DNA from: JADHLJ01 sp038118725
GTDB lineage: Bacteria > Pseudomonadota > Alphaproteobacteria > Thalassobaculales > Thalassobaculaceae
Assembly: GCA_038118725.1 (NCBI GenBank)
Contig: JAYOIK010000024.1
Location: forward strand, 3,318 to 67,317
DNA: 64,000 nucleotides
Reading direction: 5' to 3'
Shown here: one piece after another, positions 19,392-29,504 of the stretch
How the letters are laid out: every line of letters starts with the position of its first letter
Position numbering within the stretch: position 1 is the first letter of the stretch
The notes under the pieces: model-generated
Told to the model about the DNA's origin: nothing
The model's database searches: none
The model's input: the letters and a program-made list of their open reading frames with translations, nothing else
Made by a program: the position numbers and the translations under genes

Positions 19392-20135
19392 GCCGCGCGC
19401 GCCACGATCGCCGACGGAGTGCCCGAGTTCGAGGTGGCGCTGGCGACAACGGCGGCGGGAACCCGGGCGGCGGCGGCCTTGCTGGCCGAGCATTACCAGG
19501 ACCATCGGATGTCGCCGCGGATGCATTTCCTGCAGATCATGGCCTCGGGACGCGAGATCACCATGCCGCATCACCGGGCCTCGACCCGGATCATGCGGCG
19601 CGGCGAGCCGGTCTTCATGTGCTTTTGCGGCATGACGAATTTCCACCGTTTCAAGCTCGGTTTCGACCGGACCTTCTGGATCGAGGAAATCGCGGATCCG
19701 AGCCAGGCCGCGGTNNNNNNNNNNNNNNNNNNNNNNNNNNNNNNNNNNNNNNNNNNNNNNNNNNNNNNNNNNNNNNNNNNNNNNNNNNNNNNNNNNNNNN
19801 NNNNNNNNNNNNNNGCGCTGGAGAAACTAAGTCCCGGCGTATTGGCCGAGGAGATCCACGCCGCTTATGCCGAGGTGATCCAGAGCGCCGGGTATGACTA
19901 TCCGTTCCGCTGTGGACGAGCGACCGGGTTCAGTTTCCTGGAGGCGCCGCAACTGGTGTTCGGCGACAAGACCGCGCTCAAGCCGGGCATGGTTCTGGCC
20001 GTTGACGGCTCGGTCACCGCCGCCGGGTCGTTTCGCGCCCAGGTCGGCGATAGCTTCATCGTGACCGAGGACGGTTATGAGCAGATCACAGACCACGCCA
20101 AGGCATTGGCGGATGTGATCATCCCAGCGGATTGA
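19392..20135 (+). CDS. M24 (creatinase/aminopeptidase-fold) protein, 5'-truncated and split by an assembly gap
   Basis: The frame reads as the catalytic pita-bread domain of an M24 protein: GREITMPHH and GFDRTFWI before the gap; GFSFLEAPQLVFGD, LKPGMVLAVDG and VTEDGYEQIT after it. No start codon or N-terminal domain precedes it. The sequence begins in mid-domain directly behind the GFA stop, so the gene is truncated at 5' either in the genome or by misassembly. The gap is exactly 100 N, a placeholder, so the frame match across it may be chance. Several metal-ligand positions look altered (CFCG where Asp is usual, RCGRATG where His is usual). It ends five bases before the convergent panC stop. 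Confidence 0.7.
   Translation, partial: AARATIADGVPEFEVALATTAAGTRAAAALLAEHYQDHRMSPRMHFLQIMASGREITMPHHRASTRIMRRGEPVFMCFCGMTNFHRFKLGFDRTFWIEEIADPSQAAXXXXXXXXXXXXXXXXXXXXXXXXXXXXXXXXXXALEKLSPGVLAEEIHAAYAEVIQSAGYDYPFRCGRATGFSFLEAPQLVFGDKTALKPGMVLAVDGSVTAAGSFRAQVGDSFIVTEDGYEQITDHAKALADVIIPAD
19715..19814. other. Assembly gap of 100 N
   Basis: Exactly 100 ambiguous bases, the conventional length for a scaffold gap of unknown size. It interrupts the M24 gene, so true distances across it are unknown. Confidence 0.99.
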
Positions 20136-20140
20136 CGCCG

Positions 20141-21016
20141 TTACTCGGCACCAACCGCCACATTATCGATCAGACGGGTTTTCCCGAGCCAGGCCGCCAC
20201 GAAAAGGCGAGTCGGGCGCTCGGTGGTTTGCGCCGCCTCCAGGGTCTCCGCGTCTCGATGGTCAAGATAGTCGATCAGATCGAAACCGGCGTTCTCGATA
20301 CGCTTCCGTGCCGCGGCGAGTGCTTGTTCCACGCCTCCACCGCTTTTGATGGCCGCCGCCGCCTCGATCAGCGCTCGGTGAAGCTCCGGGGCGCGGGCGC
20401 GTTGGTCCGGGTCGAGATAGGCGTTGCGGGAGGACAGCGCCAGACCGTCCGGCTCGCGCACGGTCGGCCCGCCCAGGATCTCCACCGGGATGTCCAGATC
20501 CCTGGCGAAACGTTTGATCACCAGAAGCTGCTGAAAATCCTTCTCGCCGAAAATCGCGGTATCGGGGAGGGATTGCAGGAGAAGTTTGGTAACTACTGTC
20601 GCCACCCCCTCGAAGAAGCCGGGGCGCGAGATTCCGCAGAGGCAATCGGTGACGCCGGCCACGCTGACCGTCGTCGCGGCGCCCGCCGGGTACATCTCCT
20701 CGACGCTCGGCGCGAAAAGCAAGTCAACGCCCGTCGCCTCGAGTTTGGCGATATCGGCGGCCTCGTCGCGGGGATAGGTCGCGAGATCCTCGCTCGGCGC
20801 GAATTGGCGCGGATTGACGAAGAGCGTGGCGCAAACCCGGTCATGGTCGGCGCGGCCCTGGCGCATCAAAGAGAGGTGGCCCTCGTGCAGGAATCCCATG
20901 GTCGGAACCAGCGCCAAGGTCTCCCGGGCGGCGCGGTACATCGCCACTTGTTCTCGCAATTGCGAGACAGTGCGTACGATCTTGAGAGTCCCGGTCTCCA
21001 CGCCAATCTCCAGCAT
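20141..21016 (-). CDS. panC: Pantothenate synthetase (pantoate-beta-alanine ligase)
   Basis: Joins pantoate and beta-alanine with ATP in the last step of pantothenate synthesis. The 291-residue product has the nucleotidyltransferase motif PTMGFLHEGHLSLM with its HEGH signature, the FGEKDFQQL block and SSRNAYL. I prefer the ATG at 21016 (MLEIGVETG) because it gives the family length; the frame stays open to 21073. No panB neighbour is present here. The stop faces that of the M24 fragment. Confidence 0.93.
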   Translation of the reverse strand: MLEIGVETGTLKIVRTVSQLREQVAMYRAARETLALVPTMGFLHEGHLSLMRQGRADHDRVCATLFVNPRQFAPSEDLATYPRDEAADIAKLEATGVDLLFAPSVEEMYPAGAATTVSVAGVTDCLCGISRPGFFEGVATVVTKLLLQSLPDTAIFGEKDFQQLLVIKRFARDLDIPVEILGGPTVREPDGLALSSRNAYLDPDQRARAPELHRALIEAAAAIKSGGGVEQALAAARKRIENAGFDLIDYLDHRDAETLEAAQTTERPTRLFVAAWLGKTRLIDNVAVGAE

Positions 21017-21082
21017 ATACGCGGTTCGCCCCTCGGCCGAACACAGGCGATCAAGGATGATGCTGCATCGCACAAGGGGTGA

Positions 21083-21138
21083 TTTTTCGCAAGCGCGAAA
21101 AAGGGATGTTCACCCCCGTGACTGGAGATGGTCACGGG
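21083..21138. promoter_or_regulatory. Two adjacent hairpins between the ilvD-type gene and panC
   Basis: One palindrome is TTTTTCGC-AAGC-GCGAAAAA (21083-21102). The next is CCCGTGAC-N8-GTCACGGG (21115-21138). Both lie after the dehydratase stop and before panC on the minus strand. The second may stop the dehydratase transcript, but neither has a T tract on its 3' side, so a leader structure or operator is equally possible. Confidence 0.4.
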
Positions 21139-21189
21139 CCGCGTGGGTCAACGGCCCCAGGCTGTTGCCTCACATGGCCGACTGGGCTT

Positions 21190-22932
<1,743 letters not shown>

Positions 22933-23038
22933 CGGAACCTCCGTGATAGACCGGTTGGGTTGATCGTTGCTCGCGGTTTTCGGCGAGAAACAATTTTAGC
23001 GATTTTGCGGCGCGGGTGGGGTTCACGCAAGCGCGGGT

Positions 23039-24250
23039 TTACCGGCGCCCTCCCGCCAGCTTCGTCGCCTCGGGAAAGCCGCGCAGTCGTAGCATCGCGA
23101 CCACGCCGAGGAACGGACCGATCGCCAGGGGCGCGAAGGCGTGGCGCCATCCCAGCAACTCGGCGAACCAGGGCACGGCCTGGATGGTCGCGAGGGTCAA
23201 CAAAAAGCCGACACAGGTTTGCAGGGTCAGCATGGTGCCGACCCGGTCGGGTTCGGACAATTCCGTCACGCTGGCCGAGAATTGCGCCGAATCGGAAACG
23301 ATGGTCAGGCCCCAGACCAAGGCCACGGCCCCCATCCACCAGGGGCCTAGTCCGGCGGCGAAGCCGATCAGCAGCGCGCAGGAGCCGCTCGCCGCCATGC
23401 AGAAGCTTGTTACCGCGGTGCGCCCCACCCGATCCGCCGACCAGCCGGCGACCACCGCGCCCAGGGCGCCGGACGCGACGATGCCGAAGGTAACCAGCGC
23501 GGCGGTCGCGCCGGCGCTCGGGTCGTCCACCGCGCCGCCTAGCTCCAAGGAAAAATAGAAGCCGATCCACGCCCACATGGCGTAAAGCTCCCACATATGG
23601 CCGAGATAGCCGAAATTGGCGTAGCGGATTCCCCGGTTCGTCCAATAGGCCTTCACGTCGCTGATCTTGAACCGCGCGGCGCGTTTCGCGGCGGGTCCTT
23701 CGGCGGCCGCGAGGATCAGGATGCCCGCGATCGCGCCCGAGGCGGAAGCCAGCGCCAGGGTAAAGCGCCAATCGACCCCGCCGGCGAAAACGAAAAGATG
23801 TGGGCTTGCCGACCCAAGCGCCAAGGCCCCTACCAGCGCGCCGACCAGAAGTCCGACATTGCCCTTCGCCCAACTCGCCGCCAGTTTCATGCCGATGGGA
23901 TAGATCCCAGCCATGCAAATGCCGGTGACAAGGCGGAGCGCGATGGCGACGGGGCCGGCGGGATCGAGCGCGAGGATCGCGAGATTGGCCAAGGCCGCGA
24001 TCTCCGCCGAGATCAAAAAGATCCGCCGGGGGTCGAACCGATCCGCCACCCCGGTCAACGCGAAGCACAGAGTCCCGATAACGAATCCCGCCTGCACGGC
24101 GCTGGTGAAGAGCCCGGCGGTGAAGTCATCCAAACCGCCCTCGGCCTTGAGCGCCGGCACCACCGCTGTCGCCGAGAACCAAAGCGCCATCGCCATGACC
24201 TGGCAGACGATGATGAGCGCGAGAGAGCGGGTTCGGTTATCGGTGGCCAT
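23039..24250 (-). CDS. MFS transporter
   Basis: Major facilitator of 403 residues with about twelve hydrophobic segments. The loop between helices 2 and 3 carries GVADRFDPRRIF, a variant of the family signature. No substrate-specific feature is visible. It ends 106 bases before the sugar-acid dehydratase start on the same strand, so the two could share a transcript. Uptake of a sugar acid is possible but inferred only from position. Confidence 0.87.
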   Translation of the reverse strand: MATDNRTRSLALIIVCQVMAMALWFSATAVVPALKAEGGLDDFTAGLFTSAVQAGFVIGTLCFALTGVADRFDPRRIFLISAEIAALANLAILALDPAGPVAIALRLVTGICMAGIYPIGMKLAASWAKGNVGLLVGALVGALALGSASPHLFVFAGGVDWRFTLALASASGAIAGILILAAAEGPAAKRAARFKISDVKAYWTNRGIRYANFGYLGHMWELYAMWAWIGFYFSLELGGAVDDPSAGATAALVTFGIVASGALGAVVAGWSADRVGRTAVTSFCMAASGSCALLIGFAAGLGPWWMGAVALVWGLTIVSDSAQFSASVTELSEPDRVGTMLTLQTCVGFLLTLATIQAVPWFAELLGWRHAFAPLAIGPFLGVVAMLRLRGFPEATKLAGGRR

Positions 24251-24400
24251 GGATCACGCCGTCTTTGGGGAGGTTACTAGGATGGTGCAGCATGGCATCA
24301 AATGACGCCGGTGTCCGCGCCGACGAATTTAGCGTGACCCGCCCGCCGGGATCGTTACATTCGTGGTGGGCATTGTGGTCGAATTTCGGAAAAGCCATCC

Positions 24401-25375
24401 ATGAAGATCTGCATCTATGGCGCCGGCGCGATCGGCGGGTTTTTGGGCGGGTATCTCGCCAGGGCTGGTCATGAGGTCTCGTTGATCGCGCGCGGCGCCC
24501 AGCTTCAAGCGCTACGCTCCAAGGGGCTGACCTTGATCCACGGTGAGGACAAATTCACCACCTATCCGGATTGCGCCGAGGACGCGCGGCAAATCGGACC
24601 GGTGGACGCTGTTTTCGTGACCGTGAAGGGGCCGGCGCTGCCCTCGGTGGGCGACGGGATTGGTCCTCTTCTGGGAGGCGATACCGCCGTGGTCTTCGCG
24701 ATGAACGGGCTGCCTTGGTGGTATGATCACGGCCGTGACGGACAGACGACGGGCGCCGCCTCGCTTCTTGATCCGACCGGGAGCCTTCGCCGCGTGGTTG
24801 GCCCGGAGCGGGCGATTGGCTGCGTGGTCGATTGCCCGGCCCGGGTAGTGGAGCCGGGATTGGTTGTTTCCAACCGTCCGACGAAGGCGAAGTTCGCGAT
24901 TGGCGAGCCGGATGGGTCGGTGAGCCGTCGCATCCTCTCGCTATCAAGGATGTTGGATGAAGCCGGCATCGATGGGGCGGTGGCGAGGGATATTCGCAAG
25001 GTAATCTGGGCCAAGCTGGTGGTGAATCTCTCGCGTTCTCCGCTGGCGGTGCTGACCGGCGCGCCAGAGAACAAGCTTTCCGATGATCCGGATATCACCG
25101 CCATGGCCCGGGAAATGATCTCCGAGGCCGCCGCCGTCGCCGCTGCCCATGGCATCACGCTTGAACTCGACTGGCCGGCGCTATTGGAGACCAAGTATCG
25201 GGTGGTTCACCGGCCCTCGATGCTTCAGGACTGGGACGCGCAACGCCCGATGGAAATCGACGCCATCGGCACCATCGTCAGCCGATTCGCCGCCGAGGCG
25301 GGCCTTGAGACGCCGACGATTGATCGGGTTCTGGCGCTTCTCAAGCTGAAAGCGCGGGAAGTCGGGCTTTACTAG
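24401..25375 (+). CDS. 2-dehydropantoate 2-reductase family protein (PanE/ApbA-like)
   Basis: NAD(P)H-dependent reductase of 324 residues with the N-terminal nucleotide motif GAGAIGGFLGG and the C-terminal helical domain of the ketopantoate reductase family. The catalytic lysine is expected in KVIWAKLVVNLS, as in PanE. panC lies about 3.4 kb away, but many PanE-like paralogues reduce other 2-keto acids, so I do not assign panE. It is convergent with the transporter unit to its right. Confidence 0.82.
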   Translation: MKICIYGAGAIGGFLGGYLARAGHEVSLIARGAQLQALRSKGLTLIHGEDKFTTYPDCAEDARQIGPVDAVFVTVKGPALPSVGDGIGPLLGGDTAVVFAMNGLPWWYDHGRDGQTTGAASLLDPTGSLRRVVGPERAIGCVVDCPARVVEPGLVVSNRPTKAKFAIGEPDGSVSRRILSLSRMLDEAGIDGAVARDIRKVIWAKLVVNLSRSPLAVLTGAPENKLSDDPDITAMAREMISEAAAVAAAHGITLELDWPALLETKYRVVHRPSMLQDWDAQRPMEIDAIGTIVSRFAAEAGLETPTIDRVLALLKLKAREVGLY

Positions 25376-25389
25376 ACGCGACACTATCT

Positions 25390-26556
25390 CTAGCGATACG
25401 GGTCCGCCGCGTCCCTCAGACCGTCGCCGAAGAAGTTGAACGCCAACACGACGATGATCACCGGCACCACCGGCGCCATGATCCAGGGATAGAGTTCGAC
25501 CGCGTTGATGTTCTGCGCCTCGGTCAGAAGCACGCCCCAGGAGGTAATCGGTGGTCTGAGGCCGAGGCCAAGGAAACTCAGCGCGGTCTCGCCGAGGATC
25601 ATCGAGGGGATCGACAGGGTCGCCGAGGCGATCAAGTGGCTCATGAAACTGGGGAGCAGGTGCCGACCGATGATCCGCTTTGGCTTGGCGCCCATGAGTT
25701 GGGCCGCGAGCGCGAAATCCTCCTCGCGCAGGGATAGCAGTTTCGAGCGGACCGCGCGGGCGAGGCCTGTCCAATCCAGCATCCCGAGGATAAGGGTGAT
25801 GCCGAAATAGACCAGGATCGGACTCCAGGTCACCGGCAAGGCGGCGGACAACGCCATCCATAGCGGCAATTCCGGGAAGGACCGGATGATCTCAATGATC
25901 CGTTGGGTCAGATTGTCGATCCAGCCGCCGTAATAGCCGGCCAAGCCACCGACCACGATGCCGATGACGAAGCTGATGATGATGCCGAACAGCCCGACGG
26001 TGAGAGAAACCCGAGTGCCGTAGACAATGCGGGAGAGAATGTCGCGTCCGAGACGGTCCGTGCCCAGCAGGAACAACGTGCCGCCCTCGGCGGGACAGAA
26101 GATGTGAAAACTCCCGTCGAACGCTCCCCAGAATTTGTATTCGTCGCCGAAACAGAAGAAGCGGATCGGCTGAACCTTGTCCGGGTTGGGCGTGTATTCC
26201 CGCTTCAGGGTTTCCATGTTGAGTTCATAGTCGAGCCCGTAAACGAAGGGGCTGACGAACTCGCCGTCGTGGAATAGGTTGATGCCCTGGGGCGGCGCGT
26301 AGATGAAATCCGTGTTTCGCGTGCTCAGCGCATAGGGCGCCAGAAGCTCGCTGATCACCACCGAGAAATACATGAAGGCCAGCACCGCGCCGGAGATCAC
26401 CGCCAAGCGGTGCCGGCGCAGCTTCCACCACATGAGTTGCCACTGGGTGGCCATGTAGTAGCGTTCCTGTTCCGGCGTCAGAACCTCGGTCACGTTCGGG
26501 TCGAACGGCGCCTTGTTGACGTAATGGGGAACCGGTCCGCGGCGCGCGCTACTCAT
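25390..26556 (-). CDS. ABC transporter permease, OppC/DppC type
   Basis: Inner-membrane permease of 388 residues with the binding-protein-dependent transport signature (the DRLGRDILSR and GGLAGYYGG regions). It has an unusually long loop of about 120 residues after the first helix, a feature of the YejE-like and oligosaccharide-linked branch. Its start overlaps the partner permease stop by four bases (ATGA). It is the last gene of the 11-gene leftward unit. Confidence 0.92.
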   Translation of the reverse strand: MSSARRGPVPHYVNKAPFDPNVTEVLTPEQERYYMATQWQLMWWKLRRHRLAVISGAVLAFMYFSVVISELLAPYALSTRNTDFIYAPPQGINLFHDGEFVSPFVYGLDYELNMETLKREYTPNPDKVQPIRFFCFGDEYKFWGAFDGSFHIFCPAEGGTLFLLGTDRLGRDILSRIVYGTRVSLTVGLFGIIISFVIGIVVGGLAGYYGGWIDNLTQRIIEIIRSFPELPLWMALSAALPVTWSPILVYFGITLILGMLDWTGLARAVRSKLLSLREEDFALAAQLMGAKPKRIIGRHLLPSFMSHLIASATLSIPSMILGETALSFLGLGLRPPITSWGVLLTEAQNINAVELYPWIMAPVVPVIIVVLAFNFFGDGLRDAADPYR

Positions 26557-27551
26557 CGGTTTGCTCCCCCGCCAAGCCGGATCCGGGGATCAAGCCATGC
26601 CAGCGCGAGGTCCGAGAGGAACATCCCGACAACCGTCAACAGCGCCAGGAAGATCAGGAAGGAGCCGGCGAGATACATATCCTGGCTTTGTAGGGCGGCG
26701 ATCAGCATCGGTCCCGTCGTCGGCAAGGACAGGACCATCGACACGATGGCCGACCCGGACACGACCTGGGGAAGCATGTTGCCGATATCGGCGATGAACG
26801 GGTTCAGGGCGGTCCGCAGTGGATACTTCACCAGCGTCTTGAGCGGCGATAGCCCCTTGGCGCGAGCGGTGACGACATATTGCTTCTGCAGCTCGTCGAG
26901 CATGTTCGCTCGCAAACGGCGGATCATGCCGGCGGTACCCGAGGTGCCGATCACGACGACGGGCACCCAGAGATGCTCAAGCACGGACAGCGCCTTGTCG
27001 ATACTCCAGGGCTGGTCGATATAGATCGGGTCCATCAGGCCACCGATCGAGGTGCCGAACCAGACATTGGCGAAATACAGCAACACCAGCGCGAGCAAAA
27101 AGTTTGGAGTCGCGAGGCCGATGAAGCCGATGAAGGTCAGCCCGTAGTCACCCCAACTGTATTGATGCGTCGCCGAGTAGATCCCGATCGGAAAGGACAC
27201 CGCCCAGATGAAGATGATGGTGGTGAAGTTCAGCACCAAGGTGAGGAACAGACGATCGCCAACCACATCGGCGACCGGAAGCTGGTACTCGAACGAGAAT
27301 CCAAAATCGCCGTTCAACAGCCCCCACGCCCAGACCAGGTACTGCTCGATCATCGGCCGATCGAGGCCGTATTGGGCCCGCAGCGCGTCGATCTTGGCCG
27401 TGTCGACATTCTCGCCCTGGCTTTGCAACTCCGCGATCAGGGTGGAGAGATAGTCCCCCGGTGGTAGCTGAATGATGACGAAGGTGATCGCGCTGATCGC
27501 GATCAATGTCGGGATCATGATCAGGATGCGGCGGATGACATAGGCAAACAC
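26553..27551 (-). CDS. ABC transporter permease, OppB/DppB type
   Basis: Inner-membrane permease of 332 residues with six predicted helices and the standard N-terminal helix MFAYVIRRILIMIPTL. The coupling region around TARAKGLSPLKTL fits the EAA loop that docks on the ATPase. It follows the binding protein by 12 bases and overlaps the second permease by four. Confidence 0.92.
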   Translation of the reverse strand: MFAYVIRRILIMIPTLIAISAITFVIIQLPPGDYLSTLIAELQSQGENVDTAKIDALRAQYGLDRPMIEQYLVWAWGLLNGDFGFSFEYQLPVADVVGDRLFLTLVLNFTTIIFIWAVSFPIGIYSATHQYSWGDYGLTFIGFIGLATPNFLLALVLLYFANVWFGTSIGGLMDPIYIDQPWSIDKALSVLEHLWVPVVVIGTSGTAGMIRRLRANMLDELQKQYVVTARAKGLSPLKTLVKYPLRTALNPFIADIGNMLPQVVSGSAIVSMVLSLPTTGPMLIAALQSQDMYLAGSFLIFLALLTVVGMFLSDLALAWLDPRIRLGGGANR

Positions 27552-27563
27552 GTCTCGGCTCTC

Positions 27564-29504
27564 CTATGACTTGTCGGCCGCGGCATCGTCCGCGGTGGGG
27601 TCGAACCAGAAGGTGTCGGGGCTGTAGATCCCGAAATGCGCCCCCGGATCCCAATTGTAGATGCCTTTCGACGGCACGTTCCGCAGCGAGTCGGAAACCA
27701 CGACCGGTTGAAGGACACCGGCGATCAGGCCGATGGTGAAAACTTGTTCCGCGTTGATATCCAGTATCCGACGCCAGATTTCGCGCTTGGCCGAGGTCGA
27801 ACTGGAGGCGCGCCATTTCTTGAAAAGTTCGAGCAGTTCCTTGGCCGGCGCCAGGTCCGGGGCTTGTCCGGCCTTGCCCCCGGTCTCGAAATGCTGCCCC
27901 CATTTCGGCCATTGCAGGGATTGCTGGGTCGTGGGGGCGAAATCGGCGGGACTGGTATCCGCGGTCGCGAGGCCGTTCTCAACCCCGAACCAGATCGACA
28001 TCAGGGTCTCGCCCGCGAAGATCCGGTTTCTGAACACGTTGCGTTGCGAAGGTTTGGAGTAGACCTTGATGCCGACGTCGAGCCAACTGTCGTGGATCAG
28101 TTCCAGGACGTCGGTCTGCTCGGTGCTTTCGCCCGCTGTTTCGATGATGATGTCCAGCGGCCGTCCGTCCGGGAGCAGACGCACGCCTCGACTGTCGCGT
28201 TTGGTGAGGCCGATCTCGTCGAGCAAGCGGTTCGCCGCCTTGATGTCGAAAGACGCCCAGGCGTTCTGATATTTATCATCATGCAGGGGCGAGGCCGGCA
28301 GGACGGTGTTGTTCCCCTCCAAGGCAAGACCGTAATAGATCACCTGGTTGATCTCGCGTCGGTTCACCGCGAGCGACAACGCGCGGCGGAACCGGACATC
28401 CCGGATCAGCTCCTGAAGCCCCGGGTCATTCACGTTGAGGTTTGGCATCAAGGCAAGATGCGCTCCCTTGGCGGTTCGCCAAAGGTGAGTTTTATACGGT
28501 TGGCGATGCTCGCCCTGCTTCAGGAAGGTGTAGTCGTCGAATCTGAGATAGCGGGCCTGCAGATCCACTTCGCCGGTGCCGACCTTGGCTGGAATAAGTT
28601 TGTTGTTGGCCATGCTGAAAAGAAACTCGTCGGCATAGGGCAGTTGGTTTCCCTCCGGATCGACCCGGTGAAAATAGGGATTGCGGACGAAACTCAACCG
28701 ATCGGAGGAAAGACTGGAATCGATCCGCCAGGGCTGCAGAACCGGTAGGTCGATATTGTCGTTGCGATAAAGGTTGTCGAGTTTGTTGTGCAACGCCGAC
28801 CAGCTTCGTTGCCGGGCCTCCGCGACCGCCGCTTCCAGGGTTTTCTCGTCCGTGTACTTGGCATGAAACCGTTTCATGTAATGGGCGGGGCGGTAGATAT
28901 AGAGCGGGCTTGCTCCGGCGAGGCGAACGAGGAAATCCGGGTTCGGCTTGGACCAGCTATACCGGACGGTATGAGCGTCGATCACCTCGAATCTCGGACT
29001 CTCGCCATCGACCTTGAGGACCGTCGGTGGTCCGACGGGGGAAAGCTCCTCGTTATTGGCGACGTCTTCCCACCAGTATCGAAAATCCTCGGATGTGAAG
29101 GGATGGCCATCCGACCATCTGTGGCCGGGGCGCAATCGCAGCGTGAAGACCCGGCCTTCGTCGACATCAAAGGAGGCCAGGATGTCGGGGATCAACTCGA
29201 AACCGTCGGGGGAATAAACCACCAGGCGGGCATAGCCGTAGACCGCCATCTGACGGGCGTCCTTGGCCCGCGCCATGAGCATGCGGATCGTGCCGCCGTG
29301 CTTGCCGATTTCCAGTCCTCGCTTGGCGAAATCCACGACCCGGGGCGTGAGCGGTAGCCGTTGACCAACCGGGGGCAACTCGCCCGCCTCGACACGTTCG
29401 GCCAGGATCGGCGGCTCGGTATAGGCCGCCACGCCGCCAGACGACAATGCCAGGAAAGCCGACAGCACCAGGGCCGCCGCTTGGAGGAAAAGACGATCCT
29501 TCAT
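27564..29504 (-). CDS. ABC transporter substrate-binding protein, family 5
   Basis: Periplasmic solute-binding protein of 646 residues with a signal peptide (about 1-26). The mature start, with LAERVEAGELPPVGQRLP, is the pattern seen in a branch of family 5 whose members include oligosaccharide as well as peptide binders. RFRRALSLAVNRREIN is the family signature. The ATG at 29504 overlaps the ATPase stop (ATGA), which fixes the start; the frame is open upstream but lies inside the ATPase gene. Ligand unknown; the glycosyltransferase context makes a glycan fragment plausible. Confidence 0.9.
   Translation of the reverse strand: MKDRLFLQAAALVLSAFLALSSGGVAAYTEPPILAERVEAGELPPVGQRLPLTPRVVDFAKRGLEIGKHGGTIRMLMARAKDARQMAVYGYARLVVYSPDGFELIPDILASFDVDEGRVFTLRLRPGHRWSDGHPFTSEDFRYWWEDVANNEELSPVGPPTVLKVDGESPRFEVIDAHTVRYSWSKPNPDFLVRLAGASPLYIYRPAHYMKRFHAKYTDEKTLEAAVAEARQRSWSALHNKLDNLYRNDNIDLPVLQPWRIDSSLSSDRLSFVRNPYFHRVDPEGNQLPYADEFLFSMANNKLIPAKVGTGEVDLQARYLRFDDYTFLKQGEHRQPYKTHLWRTAKGAHLALMPNLNVNDPGLQELIRDVRFRRALSLAVNRREINQVIYYGLALEGNNTVLPASPLHDDKYQNAWASFDIKAANRLLDEIGLTKRDSRGVRLLPDGRPLDIIIETAGESTEQTDVLELIHDSWLDVGIKVYSKPSQRNVFRNRIFAGETLMSIWFGVENGLATADTSPADFAPTTQQSLQWPKWGQHFETGGKAGQAPDLAPAKELLELFKKWRASSSTSAKREIWRRILDINAEQVFTIGLIAGVLQPVVVSDSLRNVPSKGIYNWDPGAHFGIYSPDTFWFDPTADDAAADKS

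Noticed and set aside
21083..21102. Rho-independent terminator at TTTTTCGC-AAGC-GCGAAAAA
   Set aside because: The T run is on the 5' side of the stem on either strand and A residues follow, so it is not an intrinsic terminator.
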